Shown here: positions 19,013 to 30,989 of the stretch, piece after piece
Position numbering within the stretch: position 1 is the first letter of the stretch
Layout: every line of letters starts with the position of its first letter
Assembly: GCF_018449725.1 (NCBI RefSeq)
Contig: NZ_JAAVVC010000012.1
Span: 62,001-126,000, forward strand
Direction of reading: 5' to 3'
DNA length: 64,000 nt
Source of the DNA: Pseudomonas sp. dw_612
Lineage (GTDB): Bacteria > Pseudomonadota > Gammaproteobacteria > Pseudomonadales > Pseudomonadaceae
Made by a program: the position numbers and the translations under genes
The notes under the pieces: model-generated
Databases searched by the model: none
Told to the model about the DNA's origin: nothing
Seen by the model: the letters and a program-made list of their open reading frames with translations, nothing else

Positions 19013-20638
19013 ATGTCCCTTCGAAATATGAATATCGCACCGCGGGCCTTCCTCGGTTTTGCGTTGATTGGCGCGATGATGCTGATTCTGGGCGTGTTCG
19101 CGCTGAATCAGATGAGCAAGATTCGCGGCGCCGCCGAGGAGATCACCTCCAACAGCGTCCCGAGCATCAAGAGCCTCGATGAGTTCACGCAACTGACCCT
19201 GCGCCTGCGGGTGCTGTCCTATCGACTGCTGGTGAATCGCGAAGCCGATGCACAGCAGAAAACCACGGAACTGATGGAGTCGCGCAACCAGCAGATCCGC
19301 ACTGCCCAGGCCGTCTACGAGAAACTGATCGCCAGCCCGCAGGAACGTTCGGCCTATGACCAGTATGTGCAGTTGCTGGCTCAATACCGTCAGATCGAAG
19401 ACCGGATGAAAACCCTGTCGCGCAACAATCAGATCGACGAATTGCGCACACTGATCAACACCGAACTGGTCACCAACTCCGACGCGGTGAATACCATCCT
19501 CAACCGTCTGCTGGACATCAATACCCAGCAAACCCTCGACACCAACCAACAGGCATCGGATCAGTATTCCTCGGCCTTCAATCTGGTGGTCACCTTGCTG
19601 CTCGTCGCCACGGGCCTGACGCTGCTGTTCGCCTGGCTGCTGACCAACAGCATCACCAAGCCCATCGCCAATGCATTGGGTGCCGCCGAAGAAATCGCCG
19701 AAGGCAACTTGACCCGTCCGATTACCGTCGACGGCCAGGATGAAGCCGGTCGCCTGTTACTGGCGATGTCGAAGATGCAGGATAAACTGCGTGACACCCT
19801 GCAACGGATTTCCGGCTCGGCCACGCAACTGGCGTCCGCCGCTGAAGAGCTGAACAGCGTCACCGACGAAAGCGCCCGGGGCCTGACCCAGCAGAACAAC
19901 GAAATCGAACAGGCCGCCACCGCGGTCAACGAAATGACCAGCGCCGTGGAAGAAGTCGCGCGCAACGCGGTGAGCACGTCCGAAGCGTCGAAGAATGCCA
20001 CCACGTCTGCCGGTGACGGCCGCGATTTGGTGCAGGAAACCGTCAGCGCCATCGAGCGCATGAGCGCCGACGTGCAGAGCACCGCGACGCTGATCGGCGA
20101 CCTGGCTAACGAATCCCGCGACATCGGCAAGGTGCTGGATGTGATTCGCGGCCTGGCCGACCAGACCAACCTGCTGGCCCTGAACGCGGCGATCGAAGCA
20201 GCCCGTGCCGGTGAAGCCGGGCGTGGTTTTGCGGTGGTCGCGGATGAGGTTCGGGCCTTGGCGCACCGTACCCAGCAATCCACTAGCGAAATCGAACGCA
20301 TGATCGGCAGCATCCAGAGCGGCACCGAACATGCGGTGGATTCGATGCGCAACAGCACCGAGCGCGCCGAATCGACGCTGAACATCGCCCGTGGCGCCGG
20401 GATGTCGCTGGACACGATCAACAGTGCGATTGTCGAAATCAACCAACGCAACCTGGTGATCGCCAGCGCGGCGGAAGAACAGGCCCAAGTGGCTCGCGAA
20501 GTGGACCGCAACCTGGTGAACATCCGGGATCTGTCGGTGCAATCGGCGACCGGCGCCAACCAGACCAGCGCGGCCAGCAGCGAGCTGTCGCGGTTGGCGG
20601 TGGACCTGAACACGATGGTTGGGCGGTTTAGCCTTTGA
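19013..20638 (+). CDS. Methyl-accepting chemotaxis protein with four-helix-bundle sensor
   Basis: A 541-residue chemoreceptor. TM1 (about 10-30, FLGFALIGAMMLILGVFALN) leads to an all-helical periplasmic domain of about 155 residues of the 4HB_MCP type, TM2 (about 190-212, FNLVVTLLLVATGLTLLFAW), HAMP (TNSITKPIANALGAAEEIAE) and the signalling domain with tip LLALNAAIEAARAGEAGRGF and ALAHRTQQSTSEIERMIGS. It ends in SRLAVDLNTMVGRFSL with no CheR-tether motif. ATG 19013 (MSLRNMNIAPRAFLGF) fits the family; the frame extends upstream to 18962. Ligand unknown. Confidence 0.93.
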   Translation: MSLRNMNIAPRAFLGFALIGAMMLILGVFALNQMSKIRGAAEEITSNSVPSIKSLDEFTQLTLRLRVLSYRLLVNREADAQQKTTELMESRNQQIRTAQAVYEKLIASPQERSAYDQYVQLLAQYRQIEDRMKTLSRNNQIDELRTLINTELVTNSDAVNTILNRLLDINTQQTLDTNQQASDQYSSAFNLVVTLLLVATGLTLLFAWLLTNSITKPIANALGAAEEIAEGNLTRPITVDGQDEAGRLLLAMSKMQDKLRDTLQRISGSATQLASAAEELNSVTDESARGLTQQNNEIEQAATAVNEMTSAVEEVARNAVSTSEASKNATTSAGDGRDLVQETVSAIERMSADVQSTATLIGDLANESRDIGKVLDVIRGLADQTNLLALNAAIEAARAGEAGRGFAVVADEVRALAHRTQQSTSEIERMIGSIQSGTEHAVDSMRNSTERAESTLNIARGAGMSLDTINSAIVEINQRNLVIASAAEEQAQVAREVDRNLVNIRDLSVQSATGANQTSAASSELSRLAVDLNTMVGRFSL

Positions 20639-20668
20639 TCTGAAATGAGTGGGAGCCTTCAAGAGCCA

Positions 20669-21582
20669 CCCCTCACCCCAGCCCTCTCCCCATGGGGGAG
20701 AGGGGGAAAGGGAGCAGATCTTCATGGTTTTCATAATCTGAGTTCGGCTTGAAGTCGCAAATCGATCCTGAGTTCAATGTGATCTTTCAGGTCGATATCA
20801 TTCGAATAAACACACCTCGGTCAGTCCCCTCGCCCCTCTGGGGAGAGGGGGAAAGGGGGAAAGGGAGCAGATATTCATGGTTTTCATAATCTGAGTTCGG
20901 CTTGAAGTCGCAAATCGATCCTGAGTTCAAGGTGATCTTTCAGGTCGATGTCATTCGAATAAACACCTCGGTCAGTCCCCTCGCCCCTCTGGGGAGACGG
21001 GGGAAGGGAGCAGATATTCATGGTTTTCATAATCTGAGCTCGGCTTGAAGTCGCAAATCGATCCTGAGTTCAATGTGATCTTTCAGGTCGATGTCATTCG
21101 AATAAGCACCTCGGTCAGTCCCCTCGCCCCTCTGGGGAGAGGGGGAAGGGAGCAGATATTCATGGTTTTCATAATCTGAGTTCGGCTTGAAGTCGCCAAT
21201 CGATCCTGAGTTCAATGTGATCTTTCAGGTCGATATCATTCGAATAAACACCTCGGTCAGTCCCCTCGCCCCTCTGGGGAGAGGGGGAAAGGGAGCAGAT
21301 CTTCATGGTTTTCATAATCTGAGTTCGGCTTGAAGTCGCCAATCGATCCTGAGTTCAATGTGATCTTTCAGGTCGATGCCATTCGAATAAACACCTCGGT
21401 CAGTCCCCTCGCCCCTCTGGGGAGAGGGGGAAGGGAGCAGATATTCATGGTTTTCATAATCTGAGCTCGGCTTGAAGTCGCAAATCGATCCTGAGTTCAA
21501 TGTGATCTTTCAGGTCGATATCATTCGAATAAACACCTCGGTCAGTCCCCTCGCCCCTCTGGGGAGAGGGTTAGGGTGAGGG
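20669..21582. repeat. Tandem array, six copies of a ~143-bp unit
   Basis: Units begin with GGAGCAGAT(C/A)TTCATGG at 20711, 20864, 21007, 21149, 21292 and 21434 (spacings 153, 143, 142, 143, 142). Each holds TTTTCATAATCTGAG, TCGCAAATCGATCCTGAG, CAGGTCGATATCATTCG and ends with the palindrome CCCCTCGCCCCTCTGGGGAG. The array is bounded by CCCCTCACCCCAGCCCTCTC on the left (20669) and the inverse GAGAGGGTTAGGGTGAGGGG on the right (to 21582), i.e. the two halves of one REP-like element. Copies differ by a few substitutions. The period is not a multiple of three and stop codons interrupt every frame, so it is not coding. It fills almost all of the 1085-base gap between the chemoreceptor and antiporter genes. 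Confidence 0.95.
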
Positions 21583-21723
21583 GTCGATCCCATGCCGAAC
21601 GCAAAACCTGCCCCCACCCTCTAAACCTTTTTGACAGCATCACATTTCAACAGGTTAGAATCGCTGGCACGCAGACTGCATGGTCAGTTTGTGCCCGCCT
21701 TTCAGCTTTCTGGAGTACTGCCT

Positions 21724-23466
21724 TTGAATGCGACGACCATCAACAGCCTGTTCTTGATCGGCGCGTTGCTGGTAGGTGCGAGCATTCTGGTGAGTTCCCT
21801 TTCGTCCCGCCTCGGTATCCCGATTCTGGTGATTATCCTGGCCGTGGGCATGGCGGCCGGCGTCGACGGCGGCGGCATTATTTTCGATAACTACCCAACG
21901 GCCTATCTGGTCGGCAACCTCGCGTTGGCGGTAATCCTGCTCGACGGTGGCTTGCGCACGCGGGTTGCGAGTTTTCGCGTGGCGTTGTGGCCGGCGCTGT
22001 CGCTGGCGACGGTCGGGGTGTTGATCACCACCGGGCTGACCGGCATGGCAGCGGCGTGGCTGTTCAACCTGAACATCATCCAGGGCCTGCTGATCGGCGC
22101 CATCGTCGGCTCCACCGATGCCGCGGCAGTGTTCTCGCTGCTGGGCGGCAAAGGCCTGAACGAGCGGGTGACCGCCAGCCTCGAAATCGAATCCGGCAGC
22201 AACGACCCGATGGCGGTGTTCCTCACCGTGACCCTGATCGACATGCTCGCCAGCGGCCAGACCGGGTTGCACTGGAGCCTGCTCGGGCACTTGGTGCGTG
22301 AATTCGGTATCGGTGGCGTCGTCGGCCTCGGTGGCGGCTGGGTCATGTTGCAACTGGTCAACCGCATTAACCTGGCCAACGGTCTGTATCCGATCCTGGT
22401 GATTGCCGGCGGCCTGCTGATTTTCGCACTGACCAACGCCTTGCACGGCAGTGGCTTCCTCGCCGTCTACCTGTGTGGCTTGGTGATCGGCAACCGCCCA
22501 GTGCGCAGCCGTCACGGCATTCTGCACATGCTCGATGGCATGGCCTGGCTGGCGCAGATCGGCATGTTCCTTGTGCTGGGCTTGCTGGTCACACCTCACG
22601 ACTTGCTGCCCATCGCCCTGCCCGCCCTGGGTCTGGCGCTGTGGATGATTCTGTTTGCCCGGCCGCTGTCGGTGATGGTCGGCCTGCTGCCGTTCAAGGC
22701 GTTCCACGGTCGCGAGAAAGCCTTTATTGCCTGGGTCGGCCTGCGCGGTGCGGTACCGATCATCCTGGCGGTGTTCCCGTTGATGGCCGGCCTGCCGCAC
22801 GCCCAGCTCTATTTCAACCTCGCGTTCTTTATCGTGCTGGTGTCGCTGCTGGTGCAGGGCACGAGCCTGCCGTGGGTCGCCAAGCTGTTGAAAGTCACTG
22901 TTCCGCCGGAGCCCGCGCCGATCTCCCGTTCGGCCCTGGAAGTCCACGTCACCAGCGAGTGGGAGCTGTTCGTTTACCGCCTCGGTGCCGAGAAATGGTG
23001 CATCGGTTCCCCGCTTCGCGAGCTCAAAATGCCTGAAGGTACCCGCATCGCGGCCCTGTTTCGTGGCCAGCAACTGCTCCATCCGTCGGGTAGTACGGTG
23101 CTCGAAGTCGACGATTTGCTCTGTGTGATCGGCCATGAACACAACCTGACGGCCCTCGGAAAACTCTTCAGCCAGGCGCCACAACGCGGCCTCGATCTGC
23201 GTTTCTTCGGCGACTTCGTACTCGAAGGAGACGCCCAGCTGGCCGCGGTTGCTGCGCTGTACGGGTTGAAAGTCGAAGGCATCGATCCGGACATGTCCCT
23301 GGCCCACTTCATTGCCCAGAAAGTTGGCGGTGCGCCAGTCGTGGGCGACCAGGTGGAGTGGAACAACACCATTTGGACGGTTGCGGTCATGGAAGGGAAC
23401 AAGATTGGCAAAGTGGGCGTCAGATTCCCCGAAGGAAGTCGCCCGGGTCCGGGACTCTTCCTCTAA
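21724..23466 (+). CDS. CPA1-family potassium(sodium)/proton antiporter, NhaP2/CvrA type
   Basis: A 580-residue inner-membrane antiporter. The N-terminal ~390 residues form about 12 membrane spans with the CPA1 signatures ILLDGGLRTRVASFRVALWP, GAIVGSTDAAAVFSLLGG, ASLEIESGSNDPMAVFLT (ion-binding ND pair) and AWVGLRGAVPIILAVFPL. The cytoplasmic C-terminus contains a TrkA_C-like regulatory domain and a CorC/HlyC-like end, as in NhaP2/CvrA. It probably exports K+ for H+. I chose TTG 21724: GGAG lies eight bases upstream, and the length then equals that of the P. aeruginosa homologue as I recall it. Upstream in-frame ATGs abut the repeat array and lack a good ribosome site. mscK follows after 35 bases, so the two may be cotranscribed in an osmotic/ionic response. 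Confidence 0.93.
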   Translation: MNATTINSLFLIGALLVGASILVSSLSSRLGIPILVIILAVGMAAGVDGGGIIFDNYPTAYLVGNLALAVILLDGGLRTRVASFRVALWPALSLATVGVLITTGLTGMAAAWLFNLNIIQGLLIGAIVGSTDAAAVFSLLGGKGLNERVTASLEIESGSNDPMAVFLTVTLIDMLASGQTGLHWSLLGHLVREFGIGGVVGLGGGWVMLQLVNRINLANGLYPILVIAGGLLIFALTNALHGSGFLAVYLCGLVIGNRPVRSRHGILHMLDGMAWLAQIGMFLVLGLLVTPHDLLPIALPALGLALWMILFARPLSVMVGLLPFKAFHGREKAFIAWVGLRGAVPIILAVFPLMAGLPHAQLYFNLAFFIVLVSLLVQGTSLPWVAKLLKVTVPPEPAPISRSALEVHVTSEWELFVYRLGAEKWCIGSPLRELKMPEGTRIAALFRGQQLLHPSGSTVLEVDDLLCVIGHEHNLTALGKLFSQAPQRGLDLRFFGDFVLEGDAQLAAVAALYGLKVEGIDPDMSLAHFIAQKVGGAPVVGDQVEWNNTIWTVAVMEGNKIGKVGVRFPEGSRPGPGLFL

Positions 23467-23501
23467 ACTGCCATTCTTTTCACCTAGTTCGATCGGTCTC
23501 T

Positions 23502-26870
<3,369 letters not shown>

Positions 26871-26918
26871 CTGCCTTATCCCTAGCAGAATGCTCGGACA
26901 TTCTGCTGGAGATGGCCG

Positions 26919-28382
26919 TTGAAAGCCCTCGACGAACTGACCTTCGATAATCGCTTCGCCCGCCTCGGCGACACGTTCTCAACCCACGTGCTGCCCGAAC
27001 CCATTGCGAATCCGCGACTGGTGGTCGCCAGCCCTGCGGCCATGGCGCTGCTGGACCTGGACCCGGCCGTGGCCGAGACGCCGGTGTTCGCCGAACTGTT
27101 CGGCGGCCACAAGCTCTGGGCCGAAGCCGAGCCACGGGCGATGGTCTATTCCGGGCATCAATTCGGTTCCTACAACCCGCAACTGGGCGACGGTCGCGGC
27201 TTGTTGCTCGGCGAGGTCTACAACGAAGCCGGCGAGCATTGGGACTTGCACCTCAAGGGCGCCGGCCAGACGCCGTACTCACGGATGGGCGACGGACGCG
27301 CGGTACTGCGCTCCTCGATCCGCGAGTTTCTCGCCTCCGAGGCACTGAACGCCCTGAACATCCCCACCACCCGCGCCCTGTGCGTGATCGGCTCCGACAC
27401 GCCGGTGTGGCGTGAGAAACAGGAACGCGCGGCCATGGTCCTGCGCCTGTCGCCAAGCCATGTACGCTTCGGGCATTTCGAATATTTCTACTACACCAAG
27501 CGCCCCGAGCTGCAAAAAGAACTCGGCGAACACGTGCTGGCCATGCACTTCCCTGAATGCCTGGAGCAGCCGGAACCGTACCTGGCGATGTTCCGCGAAA
27601 TCGTCGAGCGCAACGCCGAACTGATCGCCAAGTGGCAGGCCTATGGTTTCTGCCACGGCGTGATGAACACCGACAACATGTCGATCCTGGGCATCACCTT
27701 CGACTTCGGCCCGTTTGCCTTCCTCGACGACTTCGACGCCAACTTCATCTGCAACCATTCCGATGACCAGGGTCGCTACTCGTTCAGCAACCAGGTGCCG
27801 ATCGGCCAGTGGAACCTCAGCGCCCTCGCCCAAGCCCTGACGCCATTCATCAGCGTCGAGGCCCTGCGCGAAACCCTCGGCCTGTACCTGCCGCTGTATC
27901 AGGCCCATTACCTGGACCTGATGCGCCGCCGCCTCGGCCTGACCACCGCCGAAGACGAAGACCAGAAACTGCTGGAACGCCTGCTGCAACTGATGCAGAA
28001 CAGTGGTGTGGATTACACGTTGTTCTTCCGCCGCCTCGGGGATGAATCACCGGAACTGGCCGTCGCCCGGTTGCGCGACGACTTTGTCGACATCAAGGGC
28101 TTTGATGCCTGGGGCGAGCTTTATGTCGCCCGGGTTGATCGTGAAGGTGCGGTTGATCAGGAACAGCGTCGCGTGCGGATGCATGCGGTGAATCCGCTGT
28201 ACATCCTGCGTAACTATCTGGCGCAGAAGTCTATCGATGCGGCGGAGAGCGGCGACTATGCGGAGGTTCGCCGTTTGCATGCAGTGTTGAGCAATCCGTT
28301 CGAAGAGCAGCCGGGAATGGAGAGCTACGCCGAGCGGCCGCCGGAGTGGGGTAAGCATCTCGAGATCAGTTGTTCGTCGTAA
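26919..28382 (+). CDS. selO: Protein adenylyltransferase SelO (YdiU)
   Basis: A 487-residue pseudokinase that transfers AMP from ATP to protein side chains, linked to redox stress in E. coli. Family motifs: GHQFGSYNPQLGDGRGLLLG, GAGQTPYSRMGDGRAVLRSS, REFLASEALNALNIPTTRAL and the metal-binding HGVMNTDNMSILGITFDFGP. The protein ends in CSS, where the eukaryotic enzyme has selenocysteine-Ser-Ser. The start is a TTG (26919) preceded by CTGGAGATGGCC; homologues begin at the same MKALDEL. It follows mscK by 48 bases on the same strand. Its stop lies six bases from the convergent toxin gene. Confidence 0.95.
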   Translation: MKALDELTFDNRFARLGDTFSTHVLPEPIANPRLVVASPAAMALLDLDPAVAETPVFAELFGGHKLWAEAEPRAMVYSGHQFGSYNPQLGDGRGLLLGEVYNEAGEHWDLHLKGAGQTPYSRMGDGRAVLRSSIREFLASEALNALNIPTTRALCVIGSDTPVWREKQERAAMVLRLSPSHVRFGHFEYFYYTKRPELQKELGEHVLAMHFPECLEQPEPYLAMFREIVERNAELIAKWQAYGFCHGVMNTDNMSILGITFDFGPFAFLDDFDANFICNHSDDQGRYSFSNQVPIGQWNLSALAQALTPFISVEALRETLGLYLPLYQAHYLDLMRRRLGLTTAEDEDQKLLERLLQLMQNSGVDYTLFFRRLGDESPELAVARLRDDFVDIKGFDAWGELYVARVDREGAVDQEQRRVRMHAVNPLYILRNYLAQKSIDAAESGDYAEVRRLHAVLSNPFEEQPGMESYAERPPEWGKHLEISCSS

Positions 28383-28388
28383 AGCCCA

Positions 28389-28751
28389 TCAATCCAGAGG
28401 ATCAATGGCACTGACCACGCGGGCAATGATGTCTGCCATCGTCACGTCATCAAGGCGTTCAATAAACTTGGCTGACCCCTCTCGAACACGCTGCTCAATG
28501 TCGAAACTGCGCACTTGGTTGCACACCGCGACACCGTTTGTTTCGTGACCCGTAACGACCACCGCCAAACCGGAGTTTCGACTGAAACTCCCCCCACTGG
28601 TCACGGGCACGGTCATGCTCACGCCCAGCGCATTGATTTCCCTCGGTGTAATCACAACAAATCGATGGCGATTCGTCATTTCTCGCCCTGCCACCGGATT
28701 CGGGTCAATCCAAAAGACATCGCCCCGTTGCGGGGCCTGCCGACGAACCAT
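28389..28751 (-). CDS. MazF/PemK-family endoribonuclease toxin
   Basis: A 120-residue protein with the CcdB/MazF fold signature: QRGDVFWIDPNPVAGREM, HRFVVITPREINALG, VTSGG and GVAVCNQVRSFDI. Closest in style to ChpB/PemK toxins, which cut mRNA at short sequences. ATG overlaps the TAA of the antitoxin gene by one base (TAATG), so antitoxin comes first as in classical pairs. Inserted, against the surrounding direction, between selO and trxC. Confidence 0.9.
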   Translation of the reverse strand: MVRRQAPQRGDVFWIDPNPVAGREMTNRHRFVVITPREINALGVSMTVPVTSGGSFSRNSGLAVVVTGHETNGVAVCNQVRSFDIEQRVREGSAKFIERLDDVTMADIIARVVSAIDPLD

Positions 28752-29020
28752 TAACCCAACTCCCGACCAACAGGATCGCCTTCACGAGCCCAGGCTGTCT
28801 GCTCGTTCAACTCAGCCAACTCTTCTGACCCCTGAAGCAACTCATCAAGACTGAAACGCTTGCGGGATGCTTGTACAACCGGGCGAGCAATCAACTCGCC
28901 ATCCACCACATTGAGCTCCAACTGAGCGCCGACCTCGAGATGCAGCAATTTCAGCAAGGTAGGGGGGAGCGTAATCACGGCGGCGCCGCCCTGGCGGCGT
29001 ATTTTGGACGTCACGGACAT
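28751..29020 (-). CDS. MazE/PemI-type antitoxin (AbrB-fold)
   Basis: An 89-residue protein. The N-terminal ~45 residues form a SpoVT/AbrB DNA-binding swapped hairpin (TSKIRRQGGAAVITLPPTLL, LEVGAQLELNVVDGELIARP). The C-terminal acidic tail (DELLQGSEELAELNEQTAWA) is the part that usually wraps the toxin. It should neutralise the MazF-like toxin and repress the operon. ATG 29020 has GGAGTGATCTC in front and gives the normal family N-terminus. The longer frame from 29098 is unlikely. Confidence 0.88.
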   Translation of the reverse strand: MSVTSKIRRQGGAAVITLPPTLLKLLHLEVGAQLELNVVDGELIARPVVQASRKRFSLDELLQGSEELAELNEQTAWAREGDPVGRELG

Positions 29021-29187
29021 GAGATCACTCCAATCCGAAAGGTGTGGGATGTCGATGACACGACAAGTGCAACAAAAGTAGCACGCAGATGAAAGCAACG
29101 CGAATTCCTCAAATCAAGACCGATGAAGGTTGGAGTTGCTTCCAGCGTAGCCATGGATTGCCCGCCAACAGTCAGGAAAATGTGAGC

Positions 29188-29204
29188 ATTTGCGACATGT
29201 CGCC
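29188..29204. promoter_or_regulatory. GCGACATGTCGC palindrome upstream of trxC
   Basis: ATTTGCGACATGTCGCC contains a perfect 12-bp palindrome, GCGACATGTCGC, ending 87 bases before the trxC start codon. The same 11-mer ATTTGCGACAT occurs, with a second TGCGACAT copy, upstream of gltB. A regulator-binding role is only inferred. Confidence 0.3.
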
Positions 29205-29290
29205 TTCTAGCCTCGGCCCTACAGTCTTGATAAAGACGAACCGCAACTCCAAATCAGTTGTATTGATTGCCCACTCTTTTGGAGCCTGCC

Positions 29291-29725
29291 ATGACTGACC
29301 CACTGCTCATCCCCTGCCCCCACTGCAACGGCCTCAACCGCATCCCCGCCGAGCGCCTCGCTGACCACCCGAAATGCGGTCGCTGCAAGGCCGAGGTCCT
29401 GCTGAGCAAACCCTTTGAATTGAAACAAGGCGATTACGCCAGTCAGATCAAGGGCGATTTGCCGTTGCTGGTGGACGTGTGGGCGCAGTGGTGTGGGCCA
29501 TGCAAGTCGTTTGCGCCAGTGTTCGAACAGGCGGCGGGGCAGTTGGCGGGCAAATGTCGGTTGGCAAAACTGGACAGCGAGGCGAATCAGCAGTTGTCCG
29601 CGCAGTTGGGGATTCGCTCGATTCCGAGTTTGATTCTGTTCAAGAACGGCCGGGAAGTGGCGCGCCAGAGCGGGGCGTTCCCGTTACCGCAATTGATGAG
29701 TTGGTTGCGAAGCCAGGGGATCTAA
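29291..29725 (+). CDS. trxC: Thioredoxin 2 (TrxC)
   Basis: A 144-residue cytoplasmic disulfide reductase. An N-terminal zinc-binding domain has two CxxC pairs (C9/C12 in PCPHC and C29/C32 in KCGRCK), the hallmark of TrxC. The thioredoxin fold follows, with active site W67-C-G-P-C71 and the cis-proline segment GIRSIPSLILFKNG. ATG 29291 is preceded by TTTTGGAGCC. An upstream in-frame ATG (29267) has no ribosome site. It is known to be oxidative-stress induced (OxyR) in E. coli; I saw no convincing OxyR site here. Near selO, another redox-linked gene. Confidence 0.95.
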   Translation: MTDPLLIPCPHCNGLNRIPAERLADHPKCGRCKAEVLLSKPFELKQGDYASQIKGDLPLLVDVWAQWCGPCKSFAPVFEQAAGQLAGKCRLAKLDSEANQQLSAQLGIRSIPSLILFKNGREVARQSGAFPLPQLMSWLRSQGI

Positions 29726-29742
29726 AGCCACCACAAAACAAC

Positions 29743-29831
29743 TGTGGGAGCGGGCTTGCTCGCGAAGGCGTCGTGTCAGTCGACATTAACTTTGACTGAT
29801 CCAACGCCTTCGCGAGCAAGCCCGCTCCCAC
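29743..29831. repeat. REPIN, family 1
   Basis: Inverted REP pair between the convergent ends of trxC and the parA-like gene. Arms GTGGGAGCGGGCTTGCTCGC and inverse, about 50 bases apart. Confidence 0.9.
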
Positions 29832-29856
29832 TTGGGTTCTATGTCATCAGTGGGAA

Positions 29857-30627
29857 TCAGGCGTTTTCGAGCAAGTTATGCAACTCAACAAACTGCTGCG
29901 TCAGTTTGTGCCTTGGATCGAGGTGAATCAGCGGCGTATTCGCCTGGTGCGACTCACGCATACGCACCGAACTGCCCAGGTACACCGGCAACACCGGCAA
30001 ACCTTCAGCAATCAACTCGTCGAGAATTTGCTGGGGCAAACTTGCCCGGGCCTGGAACTGATTGACCACGATGCCTTCGACTTCCAGGCCTTCGTTGTGG
30101 TCTTCCTTCAACTCTTCGATTTCCGCCAGCAGGCCATACAGCGCCTGACGCGAGAAGCTGTCGCAGTCGAACGGGATCAGTACCCGATCAGCGGCAATCA
30201 GCGCTGACACCGCGTAGAAATTCAGCGCAGGCGGGGTATCGAGGTAGATCCGGTCGTAGTCTTCACTCAACTCATCGAGCAGTTTGCGCAGCTTGTTGAT
30301 CTTGTGTTTGGCCTCAAGCTTGGGCTGCAAGTCGGCCAGCTCGGCGGTCGCGGTGATGACGTGGAGGTTTTCAAACGGGGTTTCGTAGATATCGACCTGG
30401 TTTTTCTTCGAGAACGGCCCGGAAGACAGGGTCTGCTTGAAGAAATCGGCGATGCCCATGGGGATGTCATTGCCGGTGAGACCGGTCAGGTACTGAGTGG
30501 AGTTGGCCTGGGCATCAAGATCCACCAACAGGGTGCGATAACCCTCGCTGGCACTGACCGCCGCCAGATTGCAGGCGATGCTGGATTTACCCACACCACC
30601 TTTCTGATTGAACACCACGCGCCGCAT
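29857..30627 (-). CDS. ParA-family ATPase
   Basis: A 256-residue deviant-Walker ATPase. The P-loop is KGGVGKSS at residues 9-16 (FNQKGGVGKSSIACNLAA). Walker A' and B regions read LLVDLDAQANSTQYLTG and DRIYLDTPPALNFYAVSALI. Such proteins position chromosomes, plasmids or protein clusters. There is no parB next to it, so this is an orphan of the type conserved in Pseudomonas (PA5028-like) and probably not the chromosome-partition ParA. ATG 30627 is preceded by ACGGAGGTTTTGAC. A 362-base gap to the APE operon follows upstream and holds only the APE promoter candidate. Confidence 0.9.
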   Translation of the reverse strand: MRRVVFNQKGGVGKSSIACNLAAVSASEGYRTLLVDLDAQANSTQYLTGLTGNDIPMGIADFFKQTLSSGPFSKKNQVDIYETPFENLHVITATAELADLQPKLEAKHKINKLRKLLDELSEDYDRIYLDTPPALNFYAVSALIAADRVLIPFDCDSFSRQALYGLLAEIEELKEDHNEGLEVEGIVVNQFQARASLPQQILDELIAEGLPVLPVYLGSSVRMRESHQANTPLIHLDPRHKLTQQFVELHNLLENA

Positions 30628-30867
30628 GTCAAAACCTCCGTGTATCAAAGAATGACCGAGTGTAGTAGTCCACAGCGTCGCTTAGCTACCTCGCGGGCAT
30701 AAGGACTACACAGTCAGGCGCAATCTCTTGATGAAAATACCGCGAACTCGTCCGTTGATCGCAGACAGAGCCGACAGACCTGCGCCTGCGTAATCTGAAT
30801 AATGGCCATACGACAGTTTTTTCACGAACCAACCGGTACATTTGATTGCGCAAAATGTAACCAGCAT

Positions 30868-30896
30868 TTGCTACAGGCCCGCCGCACCGGGATAAT
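30868..30896 (+). promoter_or_regulatory. Candidate sigma-70 promoter of the APE operon
   Basis: TTGCTA (30868-30873), a 17-base spacer and GATAAT (30891-30896), 93 bases before the first APE gene. Good match to the -35/-10 consensus; inferred from sequence only. Confidence 0.45.
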
Positions 30897-30989
30897 GCGC
30901 GCCACTCGGCGCTAAGCGCCCGTTAGGTTGGCCGCCGATTGTGCGACTGGCTGCGTCAAGGAAAGCCCGCAGGGGCGGGATGAATCTTT

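Noticed and set aside
21027..21500. Two near-identical 62-codon minus-strand frames (MNSGSIxDFKPxSDYENHEY)
   Set aside because: They are translations of the 143-bp tandem units; the period is not a multiple of three, no ribosome site is seen, and other units do not keep the frame.
20711..21575. Possible CRISPR array
   Set aside because: Units are ~143 bp, adjacent, without unique spacers, and no cas genes are nearby; this is a simple tandem repeat.
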